Shown here: piece by piece, positions 1 through 7,567 of the stretch | How positions within the stretch are numbered: position 1 is the stretch's first letter | How the letters are laid out: every line of letters begins with the position of its first letter | Source of the DNA: Companilactobacillus kedongensis | GTDB lineage: Bacteria; Bacillota; Bacilli; Lactobacillales; Lactobacillaceae | Reading direction: 5' to 3' | Assembly (NCBI RefSeq): GCF_003946625.1 | Contig: NZ_RHOR01000008.1 | Coordinates: 47,115 to 111,114 of the forward strand | DNA: 64,000 nt | Program-made: the position numbers and the translations under genes | The notes under the pieces: generated by a model | What the model saw: only the letters and a program-made list of their open reading frames with translations | What the model was told of the DNA's origin: nothing | Databases searched by the model: none

Positions 1-1167
1 CATACCAAAGAAGTCAGCATTCATATTCATTTGAACGGAACTTGTCTTGGAAGCTAGTTGTACCAAAGTTGGATAGGCTAAAACACCACCGATAACACCA
101 ACGATTATTTGGTTAGCCCCCAGACGTTTCGCAGCTGTGAACCCTACTAATATTGGTAAGAAATAAAAGACTGAGTCTCCCATTGCATTGATGATCATGT
201 AAGTTGAACTTGTATCTGACAACCATTTGGCAGATACGATCAAAGATAATAATCCCTTTAAAATACCGGCTGCAGCTAACAAACCAATTACTGGCATCAT
301 ACTAGCCGTTATAACGCCGATCAATGAGCTGAAGTAATATTTTGTCTTAGGCCAAATACCTTTAGGTGCTGGTTCTTTTTTAACTTTTGCTTCATTATCA
401 TTCGTACCAATACCAGGACCAAGTTGTGCAACCACTGCGCCAAAAACATCTTCAACAGCTGGTCCAATAACAACCTGATATTGACCTCCAGCTTTAGCGA
501 TATCTAAAACACCATTCAAGTTCTTAATAACTTCGTCATTTGCCTTGGATTCATCTTTTAGATAAAAGCGTACACGAGTTATACAGTGAATAACGTTATC
601 GACGTTCTCCGCTCCACCAATATTTTTGATAATATCTGTTGCTAAAACGTCAAAATCAACTTTTTGATTACTAGGTGCCTGATCAAACTCACCTTCACCT
701 TGAGCCAATAAACTAACCGTTGCCGCCTGATCTCCAGATTGAATATCACCTGGATGAACGTCTATTTCTTTGAGGACCATTGCGGTATTAGTAATTGCTA
801 CAATTACATCAGTTATCTTACCGGCATCTTTGATCATACCAATATCCATTGTGGCTATTTGTTGACCAGCCTCGACTGAATCCCCTTCTTTTACAAGAAT
901 ATTAAAAGGTTCACCGTCCAATTCAACAGTATCAACACCCATGTGGATCAGAATTTCCATACCATTATCAGTGTCGATTCCGATAGCATGTTTAGTGCTG
1001 GCAATCAAAACGATCTTTCCAGAAACTGGTGAAACTATCCTGCTGTCATTGGGCAGAACACCGAATCCATCACCCATAGCCTTTTCGGAAAACATGGGAT
1101 CATGAACTTTTGTAATATTTACAAGTTCCCCACTTACTGGAGAGAGCATATCCGTAGTGCTTTTCAT
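1..1167 (-). CDS. PTS sugar permease EIIABC (5' part; glucoside/trehalose/sucrose class)
   Basis: Membrane permease that imports and phosphorylates a sugar using phosphoryl groups from HPr. The visible 389 residues run EIIA (about 1-155), EIIB (about 170-255) and the start of EIIC (from about 285); the rest lies beyond the window edge. The EIIA phospho-histidine is H75 in ILIHMGVDT and the EIIB phospho-cysteine is C195 in NVIHCITRVRFYL. The A-B-C domain order and motifs fit the glucose/beta-glucoside/trehalose/sucrose superfamily; the substrate cannot be read from this part. Start ATG at 1165-1167 has a strong AGGAGGTG ribosome site 7-8 bases upstream. Two GTTTAAAC-centred palindromes upstream suggest a local GntR-type (TreR-like) repressor, which favours trehalose weakly. 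Family is sure, substrate is not. Confidence 0.9.
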   Translation of the reverse strand, partial: MKSTTDMLSPVSGELVNITKVHDPMFSEKAMGDGFGVLPNDSRIVSPVSGKIVLIASTKHAIGIDTDNGMEILIHMGVDTVELDGEPFNILVKEGDSVEAGQQIATMDIGMIKDAGKITDVIVAITNTAMVLKEIDVHPGDIQSGDQAATVSLLAQGEGEFDQAPSNQKVDFDVLATDIIKNIGGAENVDNVIHCITRVRFYLKDESKANDEVIKNLNGVLDIAKAGGQYQVVIGPAVEDVFGAVVAQLGPGIGTNDNEAKVKKEPAPKGIWPKTKYYFSSLIGVITASMMPVIGLLAAAGILKGLLSLIVSAKWLSDTSSTYMIINAMGDSVFYFLPILVGFTAAKRLGANQIIVGVIGGVLAYPTLVQLASKTSSVQMNMNADFFGM

Positions 1168-1217
1168 GGTTGAACACCTCCTAGCTCTTATTTACCTATA
1201 AGATACTATATTTAAAA

Positions 1218-1279
1218 GATGTTTAAACATCATATTTGGATAATTATTTTTATGAAATTTGTATTAGTTGTTTAAACAA
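1218..1279 (-). promoter_or_regulatory. Twin operator-like palindromes upstream of the PTS gene
   Basis: GATGTTTAAACATC (1218-1231) and TTGTTTAAACAA (1268-1279) are perfect palindromes sharing the core TGTTTAAACA, with centres 49 bp apart. On the minus strand a TTCATA / TATGAT promoter-like pair lies between and over them, so a dimeric repressor bound at both sites could block transcription. The form resembles GntR-family sugar-repressor operators such as TreR boxes. The regulator itself is not in the window. Confidence 0.55.
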
Positions 1280-1283
1280 ATAA

Positions 1284-1312
1284 AAAAGACCTCATATAAA
1301 TGAGATCTTTAA
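1284..1312 (-). terminator. Terminator of the RelB/PemK-type operon
   Basis: On the minus strand an 11-bp stem (AAAGATCTCAT paired with ATGAGGTCTTT) is followed by a T run. It is identical to the terminator at 2004-2032; together with flanking bases the two form a 38-bp perfect direct repeat (1275-1312 and 1995-2032). Confidence 0.85.
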
Positions 1313-1314
1313 AA

Positions 1315-1650
1315 CTATTTATTTGCATTATTAATAAAATCTGACAACCCTATTTGATCTGATTTCTGAAGATAACCAACGGATTTAATATTACTTAAAT
1401 ATTTAATATCAACCTCTATAGAAGATCCAATATCAACATATGATTGCATATCCAGACCGGATTTCTGCCAATCAATTATCGGATAGTACAGCTTTTTGAT
1501 TCCTTCAGATTTATTTTTATATTTTGAAGTAATTCTATACAGATACACGGACTTATCATCTAATCCAACTATTAATACTGGCCTACGCTTGCCGCCTTTG
1601 CTGGTAACATAATTAACGTAAACAATTGCTATATCATTTGCTTTTATCAT
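1315..1650 (-). CDS. PemK/MazF-like toxin of a type II TA pair
   Basis: A 111-residue protein with the MazF/PemK signature near its N terminus (GGKRRPVLIVG), following the usual short beta-barrel opening. Members of the family are mRNA endoribonucleases neutralised by the upstream antitoxin. Its start lies inside the 3' end of the RelB-like gene (17-bp overlap) and it has no clear ribosome site of its own, so translation is probably coupled. The sequence is more divergent than classical MazF, so the catalytic residues cannot be assigned with confidence. The pair is bounded by identical 38-bp terminator repeats, which suggests it can be gained or lost as a unit. Confidence 0.7.
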   Translation of the reverse strand: MIKANDIAIVYVNYVTSKGGKRRPVLIVGLDDKSVYLYRITSKYKNKSEGIKKLYYPIIDWQKSGLDMQSYVDIGSSIEVDIKYLSNIKSVGYLQKSDQIGLSDFINNANK

Positions 1651-1927
1651 CGTCGTCTAACCATGCCAATAGTTCTTCTTTCGAAGTTATTTTTCTAAAT
1701 TTACCTGAATCAATTTCCTCTTGAATGGTGTGGTTAAGACGTTCTGACGAAGTAGTTCTAGTCAATTTGAAAGGCATACCTTCACTAGCTACAACCTGTT
1801 TATAAAAGGCCGTAAGAGCTGTGGTAGTATTCAAACCTATATCACTAAAAACCTGATCTGCTTGTTCAACTAGCTGTTTATCAAGGTTAGCCTGAACACG
1901 CTTTTTCTCATGTGCTTTCATTTGCAT
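1634..1927 (-). CDS. RelB/DinJ-family antitoxin
   Basis: A 97-residue protein with a ribbon-helix-helix type N terminus (KKRVQANLDKQLVEQADQVF then GLNTTTALTAFYKQVV), typical of RelB/DinJ antitoxins that bind their own promoter and wrap the toxin with the C-terminal half. It is first in a two-gene operon with the PemK-like toxin. The start at 1927 has AGGAGG eight bases upstream. A RelB antitoxin paired with a PemK-type toxin instead of RelE is a known mix-and-match. A GTAT-N4-ATAC palindrome at 1947-1958 overlaps the TATAAT -10 box and is the probable autoregulatory site. Confidence 0.8.
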   Translation of the reverse strand: MQMKAHEKKRVQANLDKQLVEQADQVFSDIGLNTTTALTAFYKQVVASEGMPFKLTRTTSSERLNHTIQEEIDSGKFRKITSKEELLAWLDDDDKSK

Positions 1928-1946
1928 CCTTATGACCTCCTTTTAG

Positions 1947-1958
1947 GTATGATTATAC
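1947..1958 (-). promoter_or_regulatory. Likely autoregulatory operator of the RelB operon
   Basis: The palindrome GTATGATTATAC overlaps the minus-strand TATAAT box, about 20 bp upstream of the antitoxin start and just before its AGGAGG ribosome site. This is the usual position for RelB-type autorepression. Confidence 0.45.
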
Positions 1959-2003
1959 TCACATTTGATTACATTATCATCGCTTAAGTATCATAACAAA
2001 TAA

Positions 2004-2032
2004 AAAAGACCTCATATAAATGAGATCTTTAA
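2004..2032 (-). terminator. Terminator of the GGDEF gene
   Basis: Same stem and T run as 1284-1312. It overlaps the last codons of the GGDEF gene and lies upstream of the TA operon promoter. Confidence 0.85.
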
Positions 2033-3159
2033 GCAAATGTTACTTGCATTCTTCCATTTCGTTTTGAATGATATAAATTTTGGTCAACACGATTATAAAA
2101 GTCAATAGGTGATTTATCATCTGGACACATTTCTGAAACTCCGACTGAGATAGATATTCTAATACTGTCGTTGTTAGATTTAACTTCCATATTATTCACT
2201 GCCGCAAAAACTTGGTTGACGACGACTCGAGTTTCATCTACATCATAGCCGGGGAACACTATATTGAATTCCTCTCCACCAGTTCGATAAAATTTAATTT
2301 CAGTATCATTAGCCGCTAAAACGGTTTTTACGACTGAGGATACCTGACGTAATACATGATCTCCCACTGAATGACCATAGGTATCATTGATATTTTTAAA
2401 GTGGTCGATATCAAACATCATCATCGACAATGATTGATCATTTTGATTACTGTCTTCAAATAAATATTTGATATCGTCATTATATGCAGCAAAGTTTTCA
2501 GTTTTAGTCAAAGCATCGTGACTGGCAAATTGGGCCAATCGCAACTTAAGTTCACTATCATTAGATATCATTGTGACATACATATATAGGAGAATTTCAA
2601 AAATGGTTAAATAGATCCATTCTTGCCAAAATGTTCCCCAAGAAAAGTTAAACTTCCACTTCATCCAGACCCATAACGGCCCACCAAATGAAATCGTCGT
2701 CAACAAGTATATCGGGAATGCATAACTATTATTATGAAATCTAACTCTAATGATATTTAGTGTCCAAAAGAAAAGCATCAAAGTTATCGCATGTCCCCAC
2801 GATTGCCAATAGCCCAGCGATTGATTAAAAACCATATAGACTAAAACAATAGGAAAGAAAGAATAATACGGTACATAAATATTTAAGAAATACGCACAAA
2901 AGGTAATTGCAATTAATTGAAAGTTCATAAATTGCCATGAATCGCTCTTTCCAACAACCAAGGTCTGAATACTGAATACAAATACCAACATATAGATAAC
3001 TCCATACCAAGTACTTATAACATCATCCGAAAGATTGATCCTGCGATTATGGATCCATGACGCGATCCAATTAAATGTGACCCAATACAAGGTAAGAACG
3101 CCTAAGACAAAGAATACACTCGTCACGAATGGCGGCACTTGCCAGTTAGACCATGTCAT
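2029..3159 (-). CDS. Membrane diguanylate cyclase (GGDEF domain)
   Basis: A 376-residue protein: about six hydrophobic segments in residues 1-195, a short linker, then a GGDEF domain. The catalytic motif is intact as GGEEF (residues 294-298), preceded by the substrate-binding segment MMFDIDHFKNINDTYGHSVGD. The family joins two GTP molecules into cyclic di-GMP at the inner membrane face. The four residues that would form the RxxD inhibitory site before the motif are DTEI, so product inhibition through that site is unlikely. No EAL or PilZ protein is visible nearby, so the output is unknown; in lactobacilli such proteins have been tied to exopolysaccharide. It stands alone with its own terminator. 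Confidence 0.88.
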   Translation of the reverse strand: MTWSNWQVPPFVTSVFFVLGVLTLYWVTFNWIASWIHNRRINLSDDVISTWYGVIYMLVFVFSIQTLVVGKSDSWQFMNFQLIAITFCAYFLNIYVPYYSFFPIVLVYMVFNQSLGYWQSWGHAITLMLFFWTLNIIRVRFHNNSYAFPIYLLTTISFGGPLWVWMKWKFNFSWGTFWQEWIYLTIFEILLYMYVTMISNDSELKLRLAQFASHDALTKTENFAAYNDDIKYLFEDSNQNDQSLSMMMFDIDHFKNINDTYGHSVGDHVLRQVSSVVKTVLAANDTEIKFYRTGGEEFNIVFPGYDVDETRVVVNQVFAAVNNMEVKSNNDSIRISISVGVSEMCPDDKSPIDFYNRVDQNLYHSKRNGRMQVTFA

Positions 3160-3377
3160 CTATCAAACCTTCCTTTGTATATTTAGTTTATTGCGAAATA
3201 TTATATATACTATTTCGCACGACAAACCTTATGATAATCTACTTGATGATAGAAATAAAGTGTCGATTTTACCATTGAAAAAGCTTTTTAAATCACAAAA
3301 AATCATTATTTTATCCTTTTATAATCTAAATTTTAGTAATATTTTGGACTAGGTCGGTATTTAAAATAACCCCCTTT
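3160..3377. other. Intergenic region between yaaA and the GGDEF gene
   Basis: AT-rich spacer that must hold the GGDEF promoter on the minus strand. No clear stem-loop terminator for yaaA and no convincing small gene were seen; an open frame on the plus strand here is mostly antisense to the GGDEF gene. Confidence 0.4.
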
Positions 3378-4124
3378 CTACTTTTGATAAACAAATACTA
3401 ACCGATTCTCAGTTGAATTGCTCTTCGAAAATTTCCAATCCGGGTGATTGAACTGCTCAATTTCTTTGATTTTTGTTAATTTATTTTCGGCCATAAAACG
3501 AACCATTTCTCCACGTGCCATTTTGGCTAGAGTAGCTTTTGTCTTTAATTTTCCATCGACCACACTGCCGAAAACGACAGTCACAAATTTTTGCTCTGGT
3601 AATAAATATGGCGTGATCACTTTAGCGTATTCTTCAGACGACAGATTTACGATTGTTTCCGAATCAACGGTTAACGCATGATAGATCTTCGAACCCCAGA
3701 AATCATACAGATTCTTGAATCCTGAAACTTTCAATCTAGATTGCATCTCTAAACGATACGGAACTACTCCATCAAACGGGCCTAAGATCCCGTAAAACCC
3801 AGATAATATGCGCAAGTTTTTGCGTACATAATCCAGTGCCGGTTCAGTGAATAGATCTGGTGCCATATATTGATATTGGATTCCACTAAAGGCAATCAAA
3901 GCTGGTGTTAAATGCTTATTCAAGTCCAAATCCTGTAATCGTTGATAATTTTCTTCGGCTAGTTTATCGCTACACTGCCAAAGTTTTTTAGCTTCTTTAT
4001 AGGATAATTGTTTCATTTTATCTAAAATCGATTTAGTTTCGTCCATAAAATATGGCAATTTCTCGTAATTGAATGTATCTGTATCAACAACCATTTTTTT
4101 AGCTGGTGCAATTATTATTTTCAT
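3378..4124 (-). CDS. yaaA: YaaA/UPF0246 family peroxide-stress protein
   Basis: A 248-residue member of the YaaA (DUF328/UPF0246) family, recognised from MKIIIAPAKKM at the N terminus, the FSGIQYQY and LRILSGFYGILGPFDGVVPYRLEM segments, and YDFWGSKI. In E. coli YaaA limits intracellular iron and DNA damage during peroxide stress and has DNA-binding character. The ATG at 4124 is preferred over an upstream TTG at 4160, because the longer frame would begin inside the mntH terminator and the family starts exactly at MKIIIAP. Placement beside a manganese transporter fits a shared oxidative-stress theme. Confidence 0.88.
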   Translation of the reverse strand: MKIIIAPAKKMVVDTDTFNYEKLPYFMDETKSILDKMKQLSYKEAKKLWQCSDKLAEENYQRLQDLDLNKHLTPALIAFSGIQYQYMAPDLFTEPALDYVRKNLRILSGFYGILGPFDGVVPYRLEMQSRLKVSGFKNLYDFWGSKIYHALTVDSETIVNLSSEEYAKVITPYLLPEQKFVTVVFGSVVDGKLKTKATLAKMARGEMVRFMAENKLTKIKEIEQFNHPDWKFSKSNSTENRLVFVYQK

Positions 4125-4139
4125 AAATTTTATTCTAGA

Positions 4140-4177
4140 CAAAAAAATAAGATCACACAACAGTGCGACCTTATTTT
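4140..4177 (-). terminator. Terminator of usp-mntH
   Basis: Minus-strand stem AATAAGGTCGCAC paired with GTGTGATCTTATT (one mismatch), small loop, then a T run, directly after the mntH stop and before the yaaA start. Confidence 0.8.
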
Positions 4178-5761
4178 CTATTTTTCTGCAGCAAGTTTAT
4201 CTTTTTTAAGTTGTGCTGCCAAGCGTTTATTTCCATGATGTAAATCTACTACGGTCCAAACCAATAAAGCCAATACGGCTAGGATCAACAAATATGCAAT
4301 AGTTTTAGAAATATCTCCGTCTCCTGCGGTTGGATGATCTCCAAAGAATGCCAAAATTTGATCAGGCAAACTTATCAAATTCAAGATAGTCAATCCAATT
4401 ACTGACAGCCAGCCTAGAACCTTGATCCAAAGACTATTCTTAAATCTATGTCCCATCTCCATCTCACTGTCAGTCATCATTAATAATGGCAACATTGAAA
4501 ATGGCAAAGCAAAGGCCAAGAAAACCTGTGAATTGTTCATTAAATTGTTCAAAGCTGTATGTTCATCAATAGCACTCTTACCGCTAGTTAACATAACACA
4601 GATCAAAACTGGAATAACTGAGATTAATCGTGTTACCAATCTTCTCAACCAGAGAGGCATCTTCATATGAACGAAACCTTCCATAATAACTTGTCCAGTC
4701 AATGTACCTGTAATAGTTGAGTTTTGACCAGATGCCAATAAGGCAACCGCAAAAAGCGTTGATAAAATACCTGATTTAGCAACACCGATCAAGATACCGT
4801 TACTTAAAGTAGAAGTATCTGATAAGGCTTCATACAATCCAAAGAATGATGGATCTTTAACAGCACCAGTCTTGAATACAGCAACACCCATGATCAATAA
4901 CAAAGCATTAACGAAAAATGCAGCCGTCAATTGAATGTTGGAATCCCATGCTGAAAATCTAACATTTTGAGCAACTGATTCTTCATCATTGTGATCCACT
5001 TTACGAGTCTGTGAAATAGCTGAATGCAGATATAAGTTATGAGGCATAACAGTTGCTCCAATGATACCTAAAGCACCACTCAACGGTGTCATACCAGCAA
5101 TTTTCTCACTAGTAGAAAATGTTCTAGTAGTTGGCAACAATCCCTTAAAGACACCATTCCAATCGGGATTTGATAAGGCAACTTGATAAATAAATACAAA
5201 TAAAATAACTAAAATAAGACAGACCACGATGGCTTCAATTTTTCTAAAGCCTATTTTGGTTAATAATAGCAATACTAAAACATCTAAAACGGTAATAAAT
5301 ACCGCAATCATTAATGGAATATGGAATAACAAATACAAAGCGATCGCCGCACCAATTACTTCAGCGATATCAGTCGCCATAATGGCAAGCTCTGTTAAAA
5401 TCCATAAAACGATTCCTAATGCCTTACTCGTTCTGGCTCTAATGGCTTGCGCCAAGTCCATACTGCTTACAATCCCTAGTTTAGCTGCCATATATTGTAA
5501 TAACATGGCAATTAAACTAGAAATTAGAATAACTGACATTAGTAAATACTGAAAATTCTGTCCACCGGTAATTGATGTTGACCAGTTACCTGGATCCATA
5601 TAACCAACCGCAACTAATGCACCCGGTCCGGAATATGCTAATAACGTCTTAAAAAATCCTTTGTTCTTAGGTACTGAAACCGTGCCATTGATCTCTTCTA
5701 GTGAAGGACCATTAGCATATTGAATCAGCTTATGCTTACGTGGCTCATTTTCCTTTGCCAT
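4178..5761 (-). CDS. mntH: Nramp-family divalent metal (Mn2+/Fe2+) transporter
   Basis: A 527-residue proton-coupled metal importer of the Nramp family with about eleven membrane segments. The two metal-site motifs are present: DPGN in TM1 (GYMDPGNWSTSITGG) and MPHNLYLHS in TM6. Lactobacilli accumulate manganese as an antioxidant, so this is a major protective importer. It is second in an operon behind a universal stress protein (about 40 bp gap) and lies opposite the MntR-like regulator gene, the usual control partner. The N-terminal cytosolic extension of about 40 residues and the C-terminal lysine-rich tail are ordinary for the family. Confidence 0.95.
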   Translation of the reverse strand: MAKENEPRKHKLIQYANGPSLEEINGTVSVPKNKGFFKTLLAYSGPGALVAVGYMDPGNWSTSITGGQNFQYLLMSVILISSLIAMLLQYMAAKLGIVSSMDLAQAIRARTSKALGIVLWILTELAIMATDIAEVIGAAIALYLLFHIPLMIAVFITVLDVLVLLLLTKIGFRKIEAIVVCLILVILFVFIYQVALSNPDWNGVFKGLLPTTRTFSTSEKIAGMTPLSGALGIIGATVMPHNLYLHSAISQTRKVDHNDEESVAQNVRFSAWDSNIQLTAAFFVNALLLIMGVAVFKTGAVKDPSFFGLYEALSDTSTLSNGILIGVAKSGILSTLFAVALLASGQNSTITGTLTGQVIMEGFVHMKMPLWLRRLVTRLISVIPVLICVMLTSGKSAIDEHTALNNLMNNSQVFLAFALPFSMLPLLMMTDSEMEMGHRFKNSLWIKVLGWLSVIGLTILNLISLPDQILAFFGDHPTAGDGDISKTIAYLLILAVLALLVWTVVDLHHGNKRLAAQLKKDKLAAEK

Positions 5762-5801
5762 AAATAATCTCCCTTTAGTACAAAATTACGATATTCAATT
5801 A

Positions 5802-6242
5802 TCAACGAACGATCATGATTGATATTGGTGAATGCTTAGCCATATAGGCAGCTTGTGATCCAAAATATTTTCTAATGCCTTTTTTAGATAGCGAACCTAT
5901 AACCAACAAGTCAGCTTCAGTATCAGGAATAACTTGCTTAACAATGGTTTCACCAGGATCACCTTCGGCGATAAACATTTCAACTTGTTTAACACCGGCA
6001 TCTAAAGCAACTTGACGATATTCTTTAATATGTTCTTCGAGTTCTTTTCGTTCCCCATGAACGTAATCTTTGGTTAATGCTTGATAAACATTCATTTCAT
6101 CATTTTCCAAAATTGAAGTAATGATCATTGTTGAATCATCATTGATACAACGTCTCATTGCATATCTAAATGCTAATTGTGCATCATCAGAATCATCAAC
6201 ACCGACCAACACTCTCTTGAAAGTATTTTTATCTTTTGTCAT
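5802..6242 (-). CDS. Universal stress protein UspA family
   Basis: A 146-residue single-domain Usp. It opens with the standard strand and Asp (RVLVGVDDSDDAQLAFRYA) and ends with a nucleotide-binding region, VIGSLSKKGIRKYFGS followed by AAYMAKHSPISIMIVR. It heads the operon with mntH, a pairing common in lactobacilli, so its role is likely tied to manganese or oxidative stress. A promoter-like TTTACA-N16-TAGAAT pair is seen on the minus strand at about 6264-6291. The exact biochemical role of such proteins is unknown. Confidence 0.9.
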   Translation of the reverse strand: MTKDKNTFKRVLVGVDDSDDAQLAFRYAMRRCINDDSTMIITSILENDEMNVYQALTKDYVHGERKELEEHIKEYRQVALDAGVKQVEMFIAEGDPGETIVKQVIPDTEADLLVIGSLSKKGIRKYFGSQAAYMAKHSPISIMIVR

Positions 6243-6560
6243 TTGAATTGCTCCTTTCTACGATTCCCATTCTAGTACAAATTAATGAACTGTAAAGTTT
6301 TTTTTAAGGATAACTAATAAAAAGATAAATACAATTTGACTTTATCAAGCAACTAAAGGTACGCCATATGCCAAAATAGTCATTTCACTAATATTGCTTA
6401 TATATCAATGTTCAGTTCGTAAATATATACAGTAATTAACTCATAATCTTAAAAATAATTTTTATATTAATCACAATAGTTAGACTAGCCTAATTTATAC
6501 TGTTGACAGAATATCTGTAAAAAAATATGATGGAGCTATTAAAAAATAGGGTGATCAAAA
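6243..6560. promoter_or_regulatory. Divergent control region usp-mntH / mntR
   Basis: A 318-bp AT-rich region between divergent transcripts. Left part: the usp promoter, about 6264-6291. Right part: TTGACA (6503-6508), 17 bp, TATGAT (6526-6531), a near-perfect promoter for the regulator gene, with AGGGTGA as ribosome site. TTAGACTAGCCTAA (6480-6493), just before the -35, is an imperfect palindrome close to DtxR/MntR boxes. The middle holds nothing recognised except a short match (AACTAAAGGTA) to sequence beside gpmA. Confidence 0.7.
6480..6493. promoter_or_regulatory. DtxR/MntR-like operator
   Basis: TTAGACTAGCCTAA is self-complementary at 12 of 14 positions and shares TTAG and TAGCCTAA with the classical DtxR box. 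It ends nine bases before the -35 of the mntR-like gene, so it may mediate autoregulation and possibly control of the divergent usp-mntH operon. Confidence 0.5.
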
Positions 6561-7223
6561 ATGAGTGATTTAGATTTTTTAAAACTAATATACGAACTAG
6601 GTGGTACTTTTCACGCTGTCAATAACGGCGATATAGCGAAGAAAGCGGACCTCAGCAACGCTTCTGTTACCGAACGCATAAAGAATTTGGCCACTCATAC
6701 GGACCTATTATCTTATAAGCGTTATTACGGTGTGATGTTAACCAAAAAGGGTATCAAAACCCTTGATTCCTATGTTCAACAACAGAGATTATTGGAAGTA
6801 TGGCTAGTTCAAGAGATGAATTATTCACTTTTGGATTGCCACAAAGAAGCTGACATATTGTCAAACCAAGTTAGCAAACATTTCATAGAAAATTTGAATA
6901 AATATCTCAATACTCCCAAATTATGTCCCCATGGAAATATCATCCCCAATAATGCAAAATCGATTACTGAAAAGCAAACTAATCTAGTGGACGGACTAAA
7001 AAAAGACCAAGAATATACAATTCAGAGTTTTTCTGAAGATGATTATATATTCGAGCTTTTAGAAAACGTTGATATTAGATTGAATGACGCGATTAAAGTT
7101 ATGAATGTCACTGACGACATCGTTGTAATTTTAAATTTGAGAACCAACAGTAAGCAATTATTACCTAAAACTCTTGCTGCAGCTATTCGAGTAAAACAAA
7201 AAAAGTGTCCTATAATCAGCTGA
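6561..7223 (+). CDS. mntR: MntR/DtxR-family metal-dependent repressor
   Basis: A 220-residue protein. Residues 1-60 form a winged helix (NGDIAKKADLSNASVTERIKNLA). The middle dimerisation and metal-binding domain includes LLDCHKEADILSNQVSKHF and ends in CPHGNIIP, a family hallmark. The C-terminal about 75 residues form an SH3-like domain. Such proteins sense manganese or iron and repress metal importers. The divergent position to mntH and the operator-like palindrome support this. An almost consensus promoter suggests good constitutive expression. The gene's last codons run into a long palindromic terminator. Confidence 0.88.
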   Translation: MSDLDFLKLIYELGGTFHAVNNGDIAKKADLSNASVTERIKNLATHTDLLSYKRYYGVMLTKKGIKTLDSYVQQQRLLEVWLVQEMNYSLLDCHKEADILSNQVSKHFIENLNKYLNTPKLCPHGNIIPNNAKSITEKQTNLVDGLKKDQEYTIQSFSEDDYIFELLENVDIRLNDAIKVMNVTDDIVVILNLRTNSKQLLPKTLAAAIRVKQKKCPIIS

Positions 7224-7238
7224 TTATAGGACACTTTC
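7203..7238. terminator. Bidirectional terminator between mntR and hicA
   Basis: A perfect palindrome: AAGTGTCCTATAATCAG and its complement back to back with almost no loop, with an A run before and a T run after. It serves both convergent genes; the mntR stop codon lies in its middle. Confidence 0.85.
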
Positions 7239-7257
7239 TAGTCACATTATTATCTCA

Positions 7258-7455
7258 TCAGGATTGTTTGATCCCAGCTTGCTTTAATATCTTACTTTCA
7301 ATGCCGTGTTCCAATTCCTTATCATGATGTATCGGAACCGGTACAGTCACATTAGTTGTTGGATTGTACATTTTCAAATGAGACCCCTTTTGTGACTTTT
7401 CCACAAAACCGTTATCTTTAAGCATTTTAACGATTTTTTGAGGTTTCATTGCCAT
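7258..7455 (-). CDS. hicA: HicA-type toxin without visible HicB
   Basis: A 65-residue protein that is nearly all HicA domain: KPQKIVKMLKDNGF, then the catalytic-histidine segment GSHLKMYNP and VPIHHDKELEHGIESKILKQAGI. HicA proteins are small double-stranded-RNA-binding-fold ribonucleases normally paired with a HicB antitoxin. No HicB-like frame lies on either side: convergent mntR is on one side and about 110 bp of non-coding DNA on the other. A ribosome site (AAGGAAG) precedes ATG 7455. Either HicB was lost, it is encoded elsewhere, or this copy is tamed. Confidence 0.85.
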   Translation of the reverse strand: MAMKPQKIVKMLKDNGFVEKSQKGSHLKMYNPTTNVTVPVPIHHDKELEHGIESKILKQAGIKQS

Positions 7456-7567
7456 TTCGATCTTCCTTAGATTTCCGCAATATATTTTTGATTGCGTTAT
7501 TTGTGTGAAATCTAACTACCTTAAACTCTCACAGATGGCTAGTGTAACACAAAAATACGCCTCGTTA

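Noticed and set aside
3035..3352. 105-codon plus-strand gene
   Set aside because: Its first part is antisense to the membrane part of the GGDEF gene and the rest is spacer; no domain or ribosome site.
4125..4160. Longer N terminus of YaaA starting at TTG 4160
   Set aside because: The extension is made of the mntH terminator sequence, and family members begin at MKIIIAP.
6355..6372. Member of the gpmA two-hairpin repeat family in the mntR control region
   Set aside because: Only an 11-base match (AACTAAAGGTA) with no hairpins; may be chance.
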